Shown here: in pieces, positions 27,559 through 36,937 of the stretch
Layout of the letters: the number at the start of each line of letters is the position of its first letter
Position numbering within the stretch: the stretch's first letter is position 1
From: Tianweitania sediminis
GTDB taxonomy: Bacteria; Pseudomonadota; Alphaproteobacteria; Rhizobiales; Rhizobiaceae
DNA: 64,000 nt
NCBI RefSeq assembly: GCF_017813335.1
Contig: NZ_JAGIYY010000010.1
Span: 113,872-177,871 of the forward strand
Reading direction: 5' to 3'
Program-made: the position numbers and the translations under genes
The notes under the pieces: model-generated
Databases searched by the model: none
The model's input: the letters and a program-made list of their open reading frames with translations, nothing else
What the model was told of the DNA's origin: nothing

Positions 27559-28766
27559 CCGCGGTTTTCCCCCCGCGTCAACGCGGTGAATGCCCGTCGC
27601 TCTCCAAGCCCATGACCACAGGCGACGGGCTGCTCGCCCGCATCAACCCGATCAATGGCGCAATCTCGCCAGCCGATCTTGCAGGTGTGGCGGAAGCCGC
27701 CAGACGCTTCGGCAACGGCTTGCTCGAAATTACCCTTCGCGGAAGCCTACAGATCCGCGGTCTGCGCCCTGACACCGTTGCCGGCATGAACGCAACCGTT
27801 GAAGCGCTTGGCTTGCAAATCCGAAGCGGTCTTCCGCTCGATGTCGCGCCGCTGGCCGGCCTTTGCCGTAACGAGCGCGCCGATCCGCGCCCGTTGGCTG
27901 AAGCGATCGAAAACCAAGCGGCAGACTTTGCCCCCAGGCTCGGTCCCAAGGTTTCCGTTGTGGTGGATGGCGGCGGGCCGTCGATGCTCGCCGGCGTGAA
28001 AGCCGACGTGCGGCTGACGGCGCTTGGTGCCACGACCTGGCAGTTGGCAATTGCCGGCGACGCCAACGCCGCACGATTTGTCGGCACTTACGAGGCCGAA
28101 TGGGCTGTTCAGTCCGCCGTGTCCCTTCTGCGCGCAATCGCCGACGGTGGCCGCAAGACACGCGGAGGCGATCTCTTGCTGACCTACCAAGACGTCCAGC
28201 CGCCGGTGAAGCCACGGAAGTCTGAGCCCTCTCGTCTTCACCCCGGCGACATCACGCTCCTCACCGACAACCGCTTCGCTGCCGTGGTGGCCTTGCCTTT
28301 CGGCACCGTCAGCGCCGAAACGCTGATCGCCTTTTCAGTTGAAATGCAAAGCCTCGGCATCACGGAGTTTCGCTTGTCGCCGCAGCGCATGCTGATCCTG
28401 CTGTGCCCTGACGAGGCCACCGCGCGTGCCGCCCTGACCCGCTCCGATCCCCATCACCTTATCATCCAGCAGGACGACCCACGTCTGCGAATCGTTGCCT
28501 GCGCCGGAGCGCCCGCTTGCGCTTCGGGCTATTTCAACACGCATGCGCTCGGCCGCGATCTCGCTGCCAACCCTCCGGATTGGCTCGACGGGCCTTTTCT
28601 TTTGCATCTTTCTGGTTGCGACAAGCAGTGTGCGAAGCCCGCCGGTGCGCACGTCGATGTGATTGGTGTTCCGGGCTCTCGCAAGATCGTCGCGAACGGG
28701 ATAGTGCTGCCGCCCGATTTCAGCGACAGGCTGACGAACATACCACCCATGCAGCGGGCTTCATGA
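27555..28766 (+). CDS. cobG: Precorrin-3B synthase
   Basis: A 403-residue protein of the sulfite/nitrite reductase-like family. A 4Fe-4S/siroheme-type cysteine set is visible in the C-terminal half: CAGAPAC and, about 40 residues on, SGCDKQC. CobG hydroxylates precorrin-3A at C20 using O2, which marks the oxygen-dependent (aerobic) B12 route. ATG 27555 overlaps the cobN stop and the gene's own stop overlaps cobH. Confidence 0.94.
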   Translation: MTAVFPPRQRGECPSLSKPMTTGDGLLARINPINGAISPADLAGVAEAARRFGNGLLEITLRGSLQIRGLRPDTVAGMNATVEALGLQIRSGLPLDVAPLAGLCRNERADPRPLAEAIENQAADFAPRLGPKVSVVVDGGGPSMLAGVKADVRLTALGATTWQLAIAGDANAARFVGTYEAEWAVQSAVSLLRAIADGGRKTRGGDLLLTYQDVQPPVKPRKSEPSRLHPGDITLLTDNRFAAVVALPFGTVSAETLIAFSVEMQSLGITEFRLSPQRMLILLCPDEATARAALTRSDPHHLIIQQDDPRLRIVACAGAPACASGYFNTHALGRDLAANPPDWLDGPFLLHLSGCDKQCAKPAGAHVDVIGVPGSRKIVANGIVLPPDFSDRLTNIPPMQRAS

Positions 28767-29392
28767 CCACGGACTACATCAAATCGGGCGACGCCATCTA
28801 CGAGAAGAGCTTCGCGATCATCCGGGCGGAAGCTGACCTCTCGCTGTTTACCGAAGCGGAAGCCGATGTCGCCGTGCGCATGATCCATGCCTGCGGGGTG
28901 GTGGAAGCCGCGCAACATTTCCAGTTTTCGCCGACCTTCGTTGCAGACGCCCGCGCAGCATTGCAGGCCGGCGCTCCGATCCTGTGCGACGCCGAAATGG
29001 TAGCGCAGGGCGTCACCCGCGCCCGGCTGCCGGCGACCAATCCGGTGATCTGCACCTTGCGCGATCCCCGCACGCCGGATCTCGCGAAGGAGATCGGCAA
29101 CACGCGCTCCGCCGCAGCACTCGAACTCTGGCGACCGCAACTGGAAGGTGCGGTTGTCGCCATCGGCAATGCGCCCACCGCTTTGTTCTACCTGCTGGAC
29201 ATGATCGCTGCCGGTGCTCCGCGGCCGGCCGCCATCATCGGCATGCCGGTTGGCTTTGTGGGCGCGATAGAATCCAAGGACGCGCTGGCTGAAAGCAACC
29301 TCGGCATCCCCTTCGCCATCGTGCGGGGACGCATGGGCGGCAGCGCAATGACTGCCGCAGCAATCAACGCCCTTGCGAGGCCGGGCCTATGA
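28763..29392 (+). CDS. cobH: Precorrin-8X methylmutase
   Basis: A 209-residue CobH/CbiC enzyme moving the C11 methyl group to C12 to form hydrogenobyrinic acid. The likely catalytic histidine is in RMIHACGVVEAA. Other conserved parts are ILCDAEMVAQGV, AIGNAPTALF and GMPVGFVGAIESK. The start at 28763 overlaps the cobG stop (ATGA), and its stop overlaps cobI. Confidence 0.96.
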   Translation: MTTDYIKSGDAIYEKSFAIIRAEADLSLFTEAEADVAVRMIHACGVVEAAQHFQFSPTFVADARAALQAGAPILCDAEMVAQGVTRARLPATNPVICTLRDPRTPDLAKEIGNTRSAAALELWRPQLEGAVVAIGNAPTALFYLLDMIAAGAPRPAAIIGMPVGFVGAIESKDALAESNLGIPFAIVRGRMGGSAMTAAAINALARPGL

Positions 29393-30168
29393 GCGCTGCC
29401 CCTGGCAGATTGATCGGCCTCGGCACCGGCCCGGGGGATCCCGAACTGCTGACGCTCAAGGCCGCGCGCTATCTGGCAGAAGCCGATGTGATCGCGAATT
29501 TCGCCAAGCGCGGCAATGCCGGCAATGCCCGAAAGATCGTTGCCGGGCATATGCGGCCTGAAGTCATTGAGCTTCCGCTGTATTATCCCGTGACCACCGA
29601 GATCGACAAGGATCATGGGGATTATGTCTCCGCAATCAGCGACTTCTACGAAGAGTCTGCCAAGGCGGTTGAGGATCATCTTCTTGCCGGCCGCACCGTT
29701 GTGGTGTTGTCGGAAGGCGATCCGCTATTCTACGGCTCTTATATGCACCTGCATGTCCGGCTCTCGCATCGCTTCTCCACGGAGGTCGTGCCGGGCGTCA
29801 CCGCCATGTCCGGCTGTTGGTCGGCAACCGGCGTTCCGATCGTGCAGGGTGACGACATTCTGAGCGTTTTACCCGGCACCTTGGCCGAAGACATTCTGGC
29901 TCATCGCTTGTCGGATACGGATGCGGCCGTGATCATGAAAGTCGGTCGCAATCTGCCCAAGATCCGCCGCGCCCTTGCGCAGGTCGGCAAGCTCGAGCGC
30001 GCCATCTATGTCGAGCGCGGCACCATGGAAAACATGGCAATCACGCCACTGGCGGCCAAGCCGGACGACATCGCGCCATACTTTTCCATCGTGCTGGTGC
30101 CTGGCTGGGCTGCCAAACCGGGCGAGAGCGTCGATACTTCCTCCCAGATGGCGGAGGTCGTGGCATGA
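29389..30168 (+). CDS. cobI: Precorrin-2 C20-methyltransferase
   Basis: A 259-residue tetrapyrrole methylase. The SAM-site signature GLGTGPGDPELLT sits near the N-terminus, followed by GDPLFYGSYMH and VVPGVTAMSG. It methylates precorrin-2 at C20. Four-base overlaps with cobH and cobJ indicate a single translationally coupled operon. Confidence 0.95.
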   Translation: MSAAPGRLIGLGTGPGDPELLTLKAARYLAEADVIANFAKRGNAGNARKIVAGHMRPEVIELPLYYPVTTEIDKDHGDYVSAISDFYEESAKAVEDHLLAGRTVVVLSEGDPLFYGSYMHLHVRLSHRFSTEVVPGVTAMSGCWSATGVPIVQGDDILSVLPGTLAEDILAHRLSDTDAAVIMKVGRNLPKIRRALAQVGKLERAIYVERGTMENMAITPLAAKPDDIAPYFSIVLVPGWAAKPGESVDTSSQMAEVVA

Positions 30169-30926
30169 GCGGACGTCTCACCGTCATCGGCACCGGGCCG
30201 GGCAACCCCGATCAGATGACGCCGCAAGCGCGTGCGGCTATCGAAGCTGCCAGCGACTTCTTCGGCTACAAGCCTTATCTCGACCGTCTCCAAGTTCGTG
30301 CCGACCAGACGCTGCACGCGTCCGACAATCGCGAAGAACTCGACCGCGCCAAGGCCGCACTCGATCTTGCCGTGTCCGGCAAGCATGTCGCCGTTGTATC
30401 CGGCGGCGATGCCGGCGTGTTCGCGATGGCCGCCGCGATGTGCGAGACGATTGAGCATGGCCCGGCCGAATGGCGCGCGCTCGACTTCGCCGTGGTTCCC
30501 GGCGTTACCGCAATGCTGGCGGTCGCCGCACGCGTCGGCGCGCCGCTCGGGCATGATTTCTGCGCCATGTCCTTGTCCGACAATCTCAAGCCCTGGGACC
30601 TCATTGAAAGCCGCCTGCTGGCCGCCGCTTCAGCCGGTTTCGTGATCGCGCTCTACAATCCGATTTCCAAGGCCCGTCCGTTCCAGCTTGGCCGCGCCTT
30701 TGAAATCCTGCGCACCGTCTTGCCGGAAACAGTCCCGGTTGTGTTCGGCCGCGCCGCCGGCCGTCCGGACGAGCGCATCCGTATCGTGCCGCTCAGCGAT
30801 GCCGATCCGGCCTTTGCGGATATGGCGACCTGCGTCATCATCGGCTCGCCCGACACCCGTCTGATCGAGCGTCCGGGAATGGAGCCACTGGTTTATGCGC
30901 CACGTTCGGCGAAGGCTGCAACGTGA
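30165..30926 (+). CDS. cobJ: Precorrin-3B C17-methyltransferase
   Basis: A 253-residue tetrapyrrole methylase with VIGTGPGNPDQMT at the N-terminus, SGGDAGVFAMA, and VVPGVTAMLA. CobJ methylates C17 and drives ring contraction. Its last 34 bp overlap the end of cobK on the opposite strand. Confidence 0.96.
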   Translation: MSGRLTVIGTGPGNPDQMTPQARAAIEAASDFFGYKPYLDRLQVRADQTLHASDNREELDRAKAALDLAVSGKHVAVVSGGDAGVFAMAAAMCETIEHGPAEWRALDFAVVPGVTAMLAVAARVGAPLGHDFCAMSLSDNLKPWDLIESRLLAAASAGFVIALYNPISKARPFQLGRAFEILRTVLPETVPVVFGRAAGRPDERIRIVPLSDADPAFADMATCVIIGSPDTRLIERPGMEPLVYAPRSAKAAT

Positions 30927-31657
30927 CGGTTGATCCAGTCCTCCACGGCCTCAACAGAGCTTACGGTATCTGCACCGGATGGAGCAGGGCGCTTGACCAT
31001 GATCACCGGAAGCCCGAGCCGGCGCGCCGCGACAATCTTGCCATAGGTCGCCGCGCCGCCGCTGTTCTTGCTCACCACCACCTGAACGCCGTGCGTGCGC
31101 ATCAGCGCCTCCTCGACCTCCGCATCGAAGGGGCCGCGATCCAGGATGATTGTGGCCTTCGGCAGGGTCACATCGGCGGGATCAACACTGCGCTGGATGA
31201 AGTGATGCTGCGGGCGAGCGGCGAAGGGCAGGAGTTCCTGTCGTCCGATGGTCAGAAACACTGTGCGCGGCGAATTGCCGAGCGCAGCCGCCGCAGCGAC
31301 CATGTCCCCCACCTCGATCCAGCGATCGTCATTCGTCTTCTCCCAAGCGGGGCGGTCCAGCTGCACCAGCGGCGCACCGGTGCTTCGAGCGGCCGCGAAT
31401 GCATTGGCGCTGATGCCGGCGGCGAAGGGATGCGTGGCATCGATCAAAAGATCGACGCGCTCGGCATGGATGTACGTCGTCAGACCATCGACGCCGCCAA
31501 ATCCGCCGATCCGCGTTTGCACGGCCTGCATCAGCGGCGCTTTCGTGCGGCCGGCGAGCGACAAACTCACGCGCAAGTCGGTGCGGGCGCTCAGCCGCTC
31601 GGCCAGCTCGCGCGCGTCGCCGGTGCCGCCCAAGATCAGACAATGCGGTGTTTCCAT
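30893..31657 (-). CDS. cobK: Precorrin-6A reductase
   Basis: A 254-residue CobK/CbiJ-family protein: N-terminal GGTGDARELAERL nucleotide-binding start, IDATHPFAAGISANA, and SKNSGGAATYGKI near the C-terminus. It reduces precorrin-6A to 6B with NADPH. It is the only minus-strand gene within the plus-strand block: its ATG shares CATG with cobL and its 3' end overlaps cobJ. Hence cobJ-to-cobL readthrough transcripts would be antisense to it. Confidence 0.95.
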   Translation of the reverse strand: METPHCLILGGTGDARELAERLSARTDLRVSLSLAGRTKAPLMQAVQTRIGGFGGVDGLTTYIHAERVDLLIDATHPFAAGISANAFAAARSTGAPLVQLDRPAWEKTNDDRWIEVGDMVAAAAALGNSPRTVFLTIGRQELLPFAARPQHHFIQRSVDPADVTLPKATIILDRGPFDAEVEEALMRTHGVQVVVSKNSGGAATYGKIVAARRLGLPVIMVKRPAPSGADTVSSVEAVEDWINRHVAAFAERGA

Positions 31658-32897
31658 GCCGCTGCATAATCCGCTTGGCCTTTCCGCAACAGACACGAAA
31701 TGGCTTTCGATCGTCGGCATCGGCGAAGACGGGATTGCTGGATTGTCTGTGCGAGCGCGCGACCTGATCGCCCAAGCCGAGATTGTCATGGGCGGCCGTC
31801 GCCATCTCGCGCTCGCCCAGGATCTTGTCACTGGCGAAACGCGGTCTTGGCCGGAGCCCTTCGATCCATCCATGGCCGAACTCGTCGCCCTGAAGGGCCG
31901 CAGGGTCTGCGTGCTGGCGTCCGGCGATCCTTTCCTGTTCGGCGTCGGCGCTACAATCGCTCGTGTCATCGATGCCGAGGAAATCGAAGTCCTGCCTGCT
32001 CCGTCCTCTTTCAGCCTTGCCGCCGCGCGTATGGGCTGGGCGTTGCAGGACATCGAAATCGTCTCTCTTCACGGCCGCCCGATCGACCTCATTCGCCCGC
32101 TGCTGCATCCCGGCCGACGCATTCTGGCGTTGACCTCTGATGGTCAAGCACCAAACATCATTGCGGGTTTGCTGGCAGAGATCGGCTTCGGCGCTTCAAG
32201 ACTGCATGTTCTTGAAGCGCTTGGCGGTGAAGGTGAGCGCGTCAGCACATGGTCGGGCAGGGACCGCTTGCCTGAGTTCAACCCGCTCAACGTCCTCGCC
32301 ATTGAGGTCGCTGCGGGGGATGGCGCCCGCATCCTGCCGCTGGGCTTTGGCCTCGCCGATGACCTCTTCGAGCATGATGGCCAAATTACCAAGCGCGCTA
32401 TCCGCGCTGCGACGTTGTCCGCTCTGTCGCCGCGCCGGGGCGAACTTCTGTGGGATGTTGGTGCAGGCTCCGGCTCAATTTCCATCGAGTGGATGCTGTC
32501 CCACCCCTCAATGCGCGCGATCGCCATCGAGCACGTGCCCGAGCGCGCCGAGCGCATTCGGCGCAACGCCCACCAGTTTGGCGTGCCTGGCCTGAAGATC
32601 GCGGAAGGCCGCGCGCCGGAAGCGCTCCATGATCTGCCGCGGCCGGATGCGATTTTCGTCGGCGGCGGCGGTTCGGACCACGGCACCATGGACGCGGCGA
32701 TCGCGGCGCTGAAACCTGGAGGGCGGCTCGTCGCCAACAGCGTCACGCTAGAAATGGAAGCCGTGCTTCTGTCGCATTACGCCCGGCTTGGTGGCGAACT
32801 CACGCAGATGGCGACCGCACGCGCAACCCCGGTCGGCAGCATGAGCGGTTGGCGCCCGGCCATGCCGGTGTTGCAATGGGCGTGGGTGAAGCCATGA
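31656..32897 (+). CDS. cobL: Precorrin-6Y C5,15-methyltransferase (decarboxylating)
   Basis: A 413-residue fusion: an N-terminal tetrapyrrole methylase (CbiE-like, VGIGEDGIAGLS, ASGDPFLFGVG) and a C-terminal class I SAM methyltransferase (CbiT-like, LLWDVGAGSGSISIEW). It methylates C5 and C15 and decarboxylates the acetate side chain. ATG 31656 is within the CATG shared with cobK, leaving no intergenic promoter space. The stop overlaps cobE. Confidence 0.96.
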   Translation: MPLHNPLGLSATDTKWLSIVGIGEDGIAGLSVRARDLIAQAEIVMGGRRHLALAQDLVTGETRSWPEPFDPSMAELVALKGRRVCVLASGDPFLFGVGATIARVIDAEEIEVLPAPSSFSLAAARMGWALQDIEIVSLHGRPIDLIRPLLHPGRRILALTSDGQAPNIIAGLLAEIGFGASRLHVLEALGGEGERVSTWSGRDRLPEFNPLNVLAIEVAAGDGARILPLGFGLADDLFEHDGQITKRAIRAATLSALSPRRGELLWDVGAGSGSISIEWMLSHPSMRAIAIEHVPERAERIRRNAHQFGVPGLKIAEGRAPEALHDLPRPDAIFVGGGGSDHGTMDAAIAALKPGGRLVANSVTLEMEAVLLSHYARLGGELTQMATARATPVGSMSGWRPAMPVLQWAWVKP

Positions 32898-33280
32898 TGG
32901 TCGCCGGACTTGGCTGCACCCAAAACACGCGCGCGATGGCCGTTCTGGCCACGCTCGATGCTGTTTTGGAAGCGCAGGGTTTCGCGCGTGACGATCTTGC
33001 CATGCTGGCCACCGTTCCGGCAAAGAAGGACGAACCTGGCCTGGTCGAAGCCGCCGAAATCCTCGGAATTCCTTTAGCCGTGCCGGACGACACCCAACTG
33101 AAAGCGGCCGACAGCCGCGGCCTGACCCGCAGCGAAGCCTCGCTCGCCGCGACGGGATTGGGTTCAGCCAGCGAAGCGGCCGCGCTCGCTGCCTGCGGCA
33201 CGCAGGCGCGCCTGCTCGCTCCGCGGCTAGTTCAGGACGGCGTGACCTGTGCTCTGGCGGTCAGCGGAGACGACGAATGA
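32894..33280 (+). CDS. cobE: Cobalamin biosynthesis protein CobE (CbiG C-terminal-like)
   Basis: A 128-residue protein with the CobE/CbiG-C pattern: [10 protein letters not shown] at the N-terminus, [17 protein letters not shown], and a terminal ALAVSGDD. CobE is found in aerobic cob clusters; its precise role is not settled. Four-base overlaps with cobL and cobM show translational coupling. Confidence 0.9.
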   Translation: MMVAGLGCTQNTRAMAVLATLDAVLEAQGFARDDLAMLATVPAKKDEPGLVEAAEILGIPLAVPDDTQLKAADSRGLTRSEASLAATGLGSASEAAALAACGTQARLLAPRLVQDGVTCALAVSGDDE

Positions 33281-34041
33281 CCGTGCACTTCATCGGCGCC
33301 GGACCGGGCGCCCCGGACCTCATCACCGTGCGCGGCCGCGATCTTATCGCGCGCTGCCCGGTCTGCCTTTATGCCGGTTCCATCGTGCCGAAAGCACTGC
33401 TGGACTACTGCCCGCCGGATGCCCGCATCATCGATACGGCACCGCTTTCGCTCGACGAAATCGAGCAGGAGTTCGTTGCTGCATCGCAGGCCGGCCAGGA
33501 CATTGCCCGCCTCCATTCCGGCGACCTGTCTGTTTGGAGCGCGGTTGCCGAACAGATCCGTCGTTTGGAGCGGCTTGGCATTCCTTACACCCTCACGCCC
33601 GGGGTTCCGTCCTTCGCCGCCGCTGCCGCCGCGTTGAAGCGCGAGCTGACGATTCCAGAAGTCGCACAAAGTCTGGTGCTCACCCGTGTGTCCGGCCGCG
33701 CCTCCGCCATGCCCGCCAGCGAAAACCTTGCCGCCTTCGGCGCAACGGGTGCCACTCTTGCGATCCATCTCGCGATCCATGCGCTTGACCGCGTTGTGGC
33801 CGAACTTACCCCGCTCTATGGCGCCGATTGCCCGGTCGCCATTGTGGTGCGCGCGACGTGGCCTGAAGAGCGCATCCTGCGCGGCACGCTGGCCACCATC
33901 GAAGCGCAGGTCGCTGCCGATCCGATCGACCGCACAGCGCTGATCTTCGTCGGCCCCGGACTTCGCTCGGACGATTTCCGCGAAAGCTCGCTTTATGATC
34001 CCGCCTATCAGCGCCGCTTCAGGGGGCGCGACAGCCTGTGA
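33277..34041 (+). CDS. cobM: Precorrin-4 C11-methyltransferase
   Basis: A 254-residue tetrapyrrole methylase with [25 protein letters not shown] and [11 protein letters not shown], all typical of CobM/CbiF. It methylates precorrin-4 at C11. The stop overlaps the GTG start of cobA. Confidence 0.96.
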   Translation: MTVHFIGAGPGAPDLITVRGRDLIARCPVCLYAGSIVPKALLDYCPPDARIIDTAPLSLDEIEQEFVAASQAGQDIARLHSGDLSVWSAVAEQIRRLERLGIPYTLTPGVPSFAAAAAALKRELTIPEVAQSLVLTRVSGRASAMPASENLAAFGATGATLAIHLAIHALDRVVAELTPLYGADCPVAIVVRATWPEERILRGTLATIEAQVAADPIDRTALIFVGPGLRSDDFRESSLYDPAYQRRFRGRDSL

Positions 34042-34841
34042 GCCTTGTTGATGCCCTCGCGCGGCTGGATGTCCGCATTCCTCAGTTTGAGCCCGGCCAT
34101 GTCTGGCTCGCCGGCGCGGGGCCCGGCCATCTGGCCGGTCTGACGCTGGAGGTCGTTGCAGCATTGGGTCTGGCGGATGCAATCGTTTATGACGCGCTCG
34201 TGGACGCCGCGGCTCTGAAGGCCAGTCCTCAAGCCGAAGCCCATTTCGTTGGGAAGCGCGCCGGCCAGCCTTCTGCCACGCAGTCCTTCATCAACGAGCT
34301 GATCGTGCGGCTGGCGCAGGAAAACAAGCGCGTGCTGCGGCTGAAGGGCGGCGATCCGAACGTGTTCGGGCGCGGCGGCGAGGAAGCGTCTGCACTCTCG
34401 GCAGCCGGCATTCCGTTCCGCTTTCTGCCGGGCGTGACGTCTGCCTTCGGCGCGCTCGCGTCTGCTGGCATTCCCGCCACGCTACGCGGCGTCAACAAGG
34501 CGATCATTTTGGCCACCGGTCACGGCATCGACGACACCGATCATCTCGACTGGGCCTCGCTGGCGCGAACCGGCCAGCCAATCGTGGTTTACATGGGGAT
34601 GAGCAACCTGCCGGTGATCGTCGAAGGCTTGCGGCGGGGCGGGCTGGCCGAGGCAACACCTGTCGCCGTGATCCAAGGTGCAACCACCGCGAAAGAACGG
34701 TTGCTCGTATCCGATCTCGCGCGAGTCGATGCGGATGTGCGCGCAGCCGGCATCGTGCCGCCCGCGCTGATCGTCGTCGGCGAGATCGTGGCGCATCGTC
34801 ATGCGCTCGGTTCGCTCATCCGCGAGGCCATTCTGCCGTGA
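34038..34841 (+). CDS. cobA: Uroporphyrinogen-III C-methyltransferase
   Basis: A 267-residue SUMT that makes precorrin-2 by methylating C2 and C7, the entry step of the pathway. Conserved parts: [28 protein letters not shown], and PIVVYMGM. The usual N-terminal GPGDPxLLT reads GPGHLAGLT here, so the Asp is a His, a noticeable departure. GTG 34038 overlaps the cobM stop; the stop overlaps cobB. Confidence 0.93.
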   Translation: MSLVDALARLDVRIPQFEPGHVWLAGAGPGHLAGLTLEVVAALGLADAIVYDALVDAAALKASPQAEAHFVGKRAGQPSATQSFINELIVRLAQENKRVLRLKGGDPNVFGRGGEEASALSAAGIPFRFLPGVTSAFGALASAGIPATLRGVNKAIILATGHGIDDTDHLDWASLARTGQPIVVYMGMSNLPVIVEGLRRGGLAEATPVAVIQGATTAKERLLVSDLARVDADVRAAGIVPPALIVVGEIVAHRHALGSLIREAILP

Positions 34842-36151
34842 GCGCGCGCGGTTTGATCATCGGCGCGCCTCGCTCCGGCTCCGGCAAAACCAGCGTCACC
34901 ATCGGTTTGATGCGCACCTTGGCGCGACGGGGCCACACGGTGCGCGGCGGCAAATCGGGACCTGATTACATCGACCCCGGCTTCCACGCAGCCGCCACCG
35001 GCCAACCGGGAGTCAACCTCGACAGCTGGTCAATGCAGCCTGATCTGCTCGACCATCTTCTGAGCCATCAAGCGCAAGGCTCTGATTTCGTGATTATCGA
35101 AAGCGCGATGGGGCTGTTCGACGGCATCCGTGCCGACCCAGGTCGATCAGGTGCCGCGGCCGAACTGGCCCGCCGCTACAGGCTGCCGACACTGCTTGTG
35201 CTCGATATTTCTGGCCAGTCCATCACGGCTGCGGCGATCGCGCATGGCTTTGCCACTTTCGATCCAGATGTCACCATCGGCGGCGTTGTCTTGAACCAGG
35301 TGGCAAGCGCCCGGCACGAAGATCAAGCCCGTGCCGCGATCGAAGCACGCGGCATCCCCGTCGTTGGCGCCGTTTATCGCAACCCGGACATGGCGTTGCC
35401 CGAGCGGCATCTCGGGCTGGTGCAGGCGAGTGAACATCAGGCGCTGGAGGCGTTCATTGATCGGCTCGCCGACACGATGGAAAAGAGCCTCGATCTCGAT
35501 GCGGTGATCGCCCTTGCGCATCCCGTTGAAGCGCCCCAAGGCAGCGTCACGCATGCGCTGCCCCCGCCCGGTCAGCGCATTGCGTTGGCATCTGATGCGG
35601 CCTTCACTTTCGTTTATCCCCATGTGGCGCGGTTGTGGCGGGAACAAGGGGCCGAGATCATCCCGTTCTCTCCTTTGGCCGATCAGGTCCCCGACGAAAG
35701 CTGCGATACCTGCTGGCTGCCCGGCGGTTATCCGGAGCTTCATGCAGGCCAGCTTGCGGCGGCGGATACCTTCAAGACCGGCCTGCATCGCTTTGCGGAA
35801 ACGCGGCCGGTCCATGGCGAATGCGGCGGCTTCATGGTTCTGGGCCAGGCGCTGGAAGATGCCGAGGGCGTTACGCACGCCATGACCGGCCTGCTCGGCC
35901 ATGCCACCAGCTATGCCAAGCGCAAGCTGAACCTTGGATACCGCCAAGCCGTGCTTACCGCCGATTGCCTGATCGGTCGCGCCGGGGAGACCGTGCGCGG
36001 GCACGAATTTCATTACTCGCGGGTGATCGACTCCGGCCATGACACGCCTTTGGCCGAGCTCGCCGATGGCATTGGCAATGCGCTTGGGCCCTCGGGTGCG
36101 CGGCGCGGTCATGTCAGCGGCACCTTCTTTCACGCGATTGCCCGCGCATGA
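34838..36151 (+). CDS. cobB: Hydrogenobyrinic acid a,c-diamide synthase (glutamine-hydrolysing)
   Basis: A 437-residue CobB/CbiA enzyme. The ATP site is GAPRSGSGKTS near the N-terminus; the glutaminase Cys lies in HGECGGFMVLG. It amidates the a and c side chains to give the substrate of the CobNST chelatase. GTG start inside the GTGA overlap with cobA; 4-bp overlap with cobS. Confidence 0.96.
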   Translation: MSARGLIIGAPRSGSGKTSVTIGLMRTLARRGHTVRGGKSGPDYIDPGFHAAATGQPGVNLDSWSMQPDLLDHLLSHQAQGSDFVIIESAMGLFDGIRADPGRSGAAAELARRYRLPTLLVLDISGQSITAAAIAHGFATFDPDVTIGGVVLNQVASARHEDQARAAIEARGIPVVGAVYRNPDMALPERHLGLVQASEHQALEAFIDRLADTMEKSLDLDAVIALAHPVEAPQGSVTHALPPPGQRIALASDAAFTFVYPHVARLWREQGAEIIPFSPLADQVPDESCDTCWLPGGYPELHAGQLAAADTFKTGLHRFAETRPVHGECGGFMVLGQALEDAEGVTHAMTGLLGHATSYAKRKLNLGYRQAVLTADCLIGRAGETVRGHEFHYSRVIDSGHDTPLAELADGIGNALGPSGARRGHVSGTFFHAIARA

Positions 36152-36924
36152 CGAGCAAGGAGGAGAACGGTCGTGACTGGCTGGGTGAGATGTTCGCCTG
36201 CCTCGGCTTTTTTACGCGCCTGCCCATACCTGCTTACCGCCTCGCTCGCGATGGCTTCGGACGCGCTTTATGGGCTGCGCCGCTTGCCGGGGTTGTTCCG
36301 GCTTTCGGTGCCGCAACCATGCTGGGCGTCGGCCATGCGCTCGACCTGCCGCCGCTCGCTTCCGCAGTCCTCGCCCTATTGGCCACTCTTTTGATCACCG
36401 GCGCGCTGCATGAGGATGGCCTGGCTGACGTGGCCGATGGTTTCGGCGGTGGCGCGACCCGCGAGCGCAAGCTCGAGATCATGAAGGACAGCCGGATCGG
36501 CACCTATGGGGTCGCGGCCCTCGTGCTGTCGCTGCTTTTGCGCGCGAGTTTGATGGCCGCGCTTGTGCCTTTCGGATTCTGGACCGCGCTTGCCGTCCTG
36601 ATCGCCGCGCATTGTGCGTCGCGCGCGCTGTTGCCCGCCATGATGCATGATCTTCCAAACGCGCGGTCCGGTGGTGTTTCGGCCGGCGTCGGCCGGGTGC
36701 CTCTGGAAAGCGCGATGATCGCGCTTGCCCTCGGTGCCGTCCTGTTGGCCCCTCCGGGCGTGGCGGCGGCGTTTTTGTCGGCGCTCCTGCTTGCCTCTTG
36801 TTATGGCGCATTGCGCTGGCTGGCGTTGCGCCAGATTGGCGGCCAGACCGGCGATGTCCTGGGAAGCTTGCAACAGGCCGGCGAGGTTGCGGTGCTGATC
36901 GCCGCGACATCCCAACTGAATTAA
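36148..36924 (+). CDS. cobS: Adenosylcobinamide-GDP ribazoletransferase (cobalamin synthase; CobV)
   Basis: A 258-residue polytopic membrane protein that joins alpha-ribazole (phosphate) to adenosylcobinamide-GDP. The family signatures FFTRLPIP near the N-terminus and LHEDGLADVADGFGGG in the middle are clear. It is called CobV in P. denitrificans naming; it is not the CobS chelatase subunit. A 13-bp gap with AAGGAG separates it from cobT. Confidence 0.95.
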   Translation: MTSKEENGRDWLGEMFACLGFFTRLPIPAYRLARDGFGRALWAAPLAGVVPAFGAATMLGVGHALDLPPLASAVLALLATLLITGALHEDGLADVADGFGGGATRERKLEIMKDSRIGTYGVAALVLSLLLRASLMAALVPFGFWTALAVLIAAHCASRALLPAMMHDLPNARSGGVSAGVGRVPLESAMIALALGAVLLAPPGVAAAFLSALLLASCYGALRWLALRQIGGQTGDVLGSLQQAGEVAVLIAATSQLN

Positions 36925-36937
36925 AAGGAGTAGAATT

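Noticed and set aside
31248..31655. Long N-terminal extension of cobL
   Set aside because: This stretch is the antisense of cobK and does not resemble any cobL N-terminus; CobL homologues begin at about 31656.
31658..32053. Extension of cobK upstream of 31657
   Set aside because: It is the antisense of cobL, and the CobK N-terminal nucleotide motif begins directly after ATG 31657.
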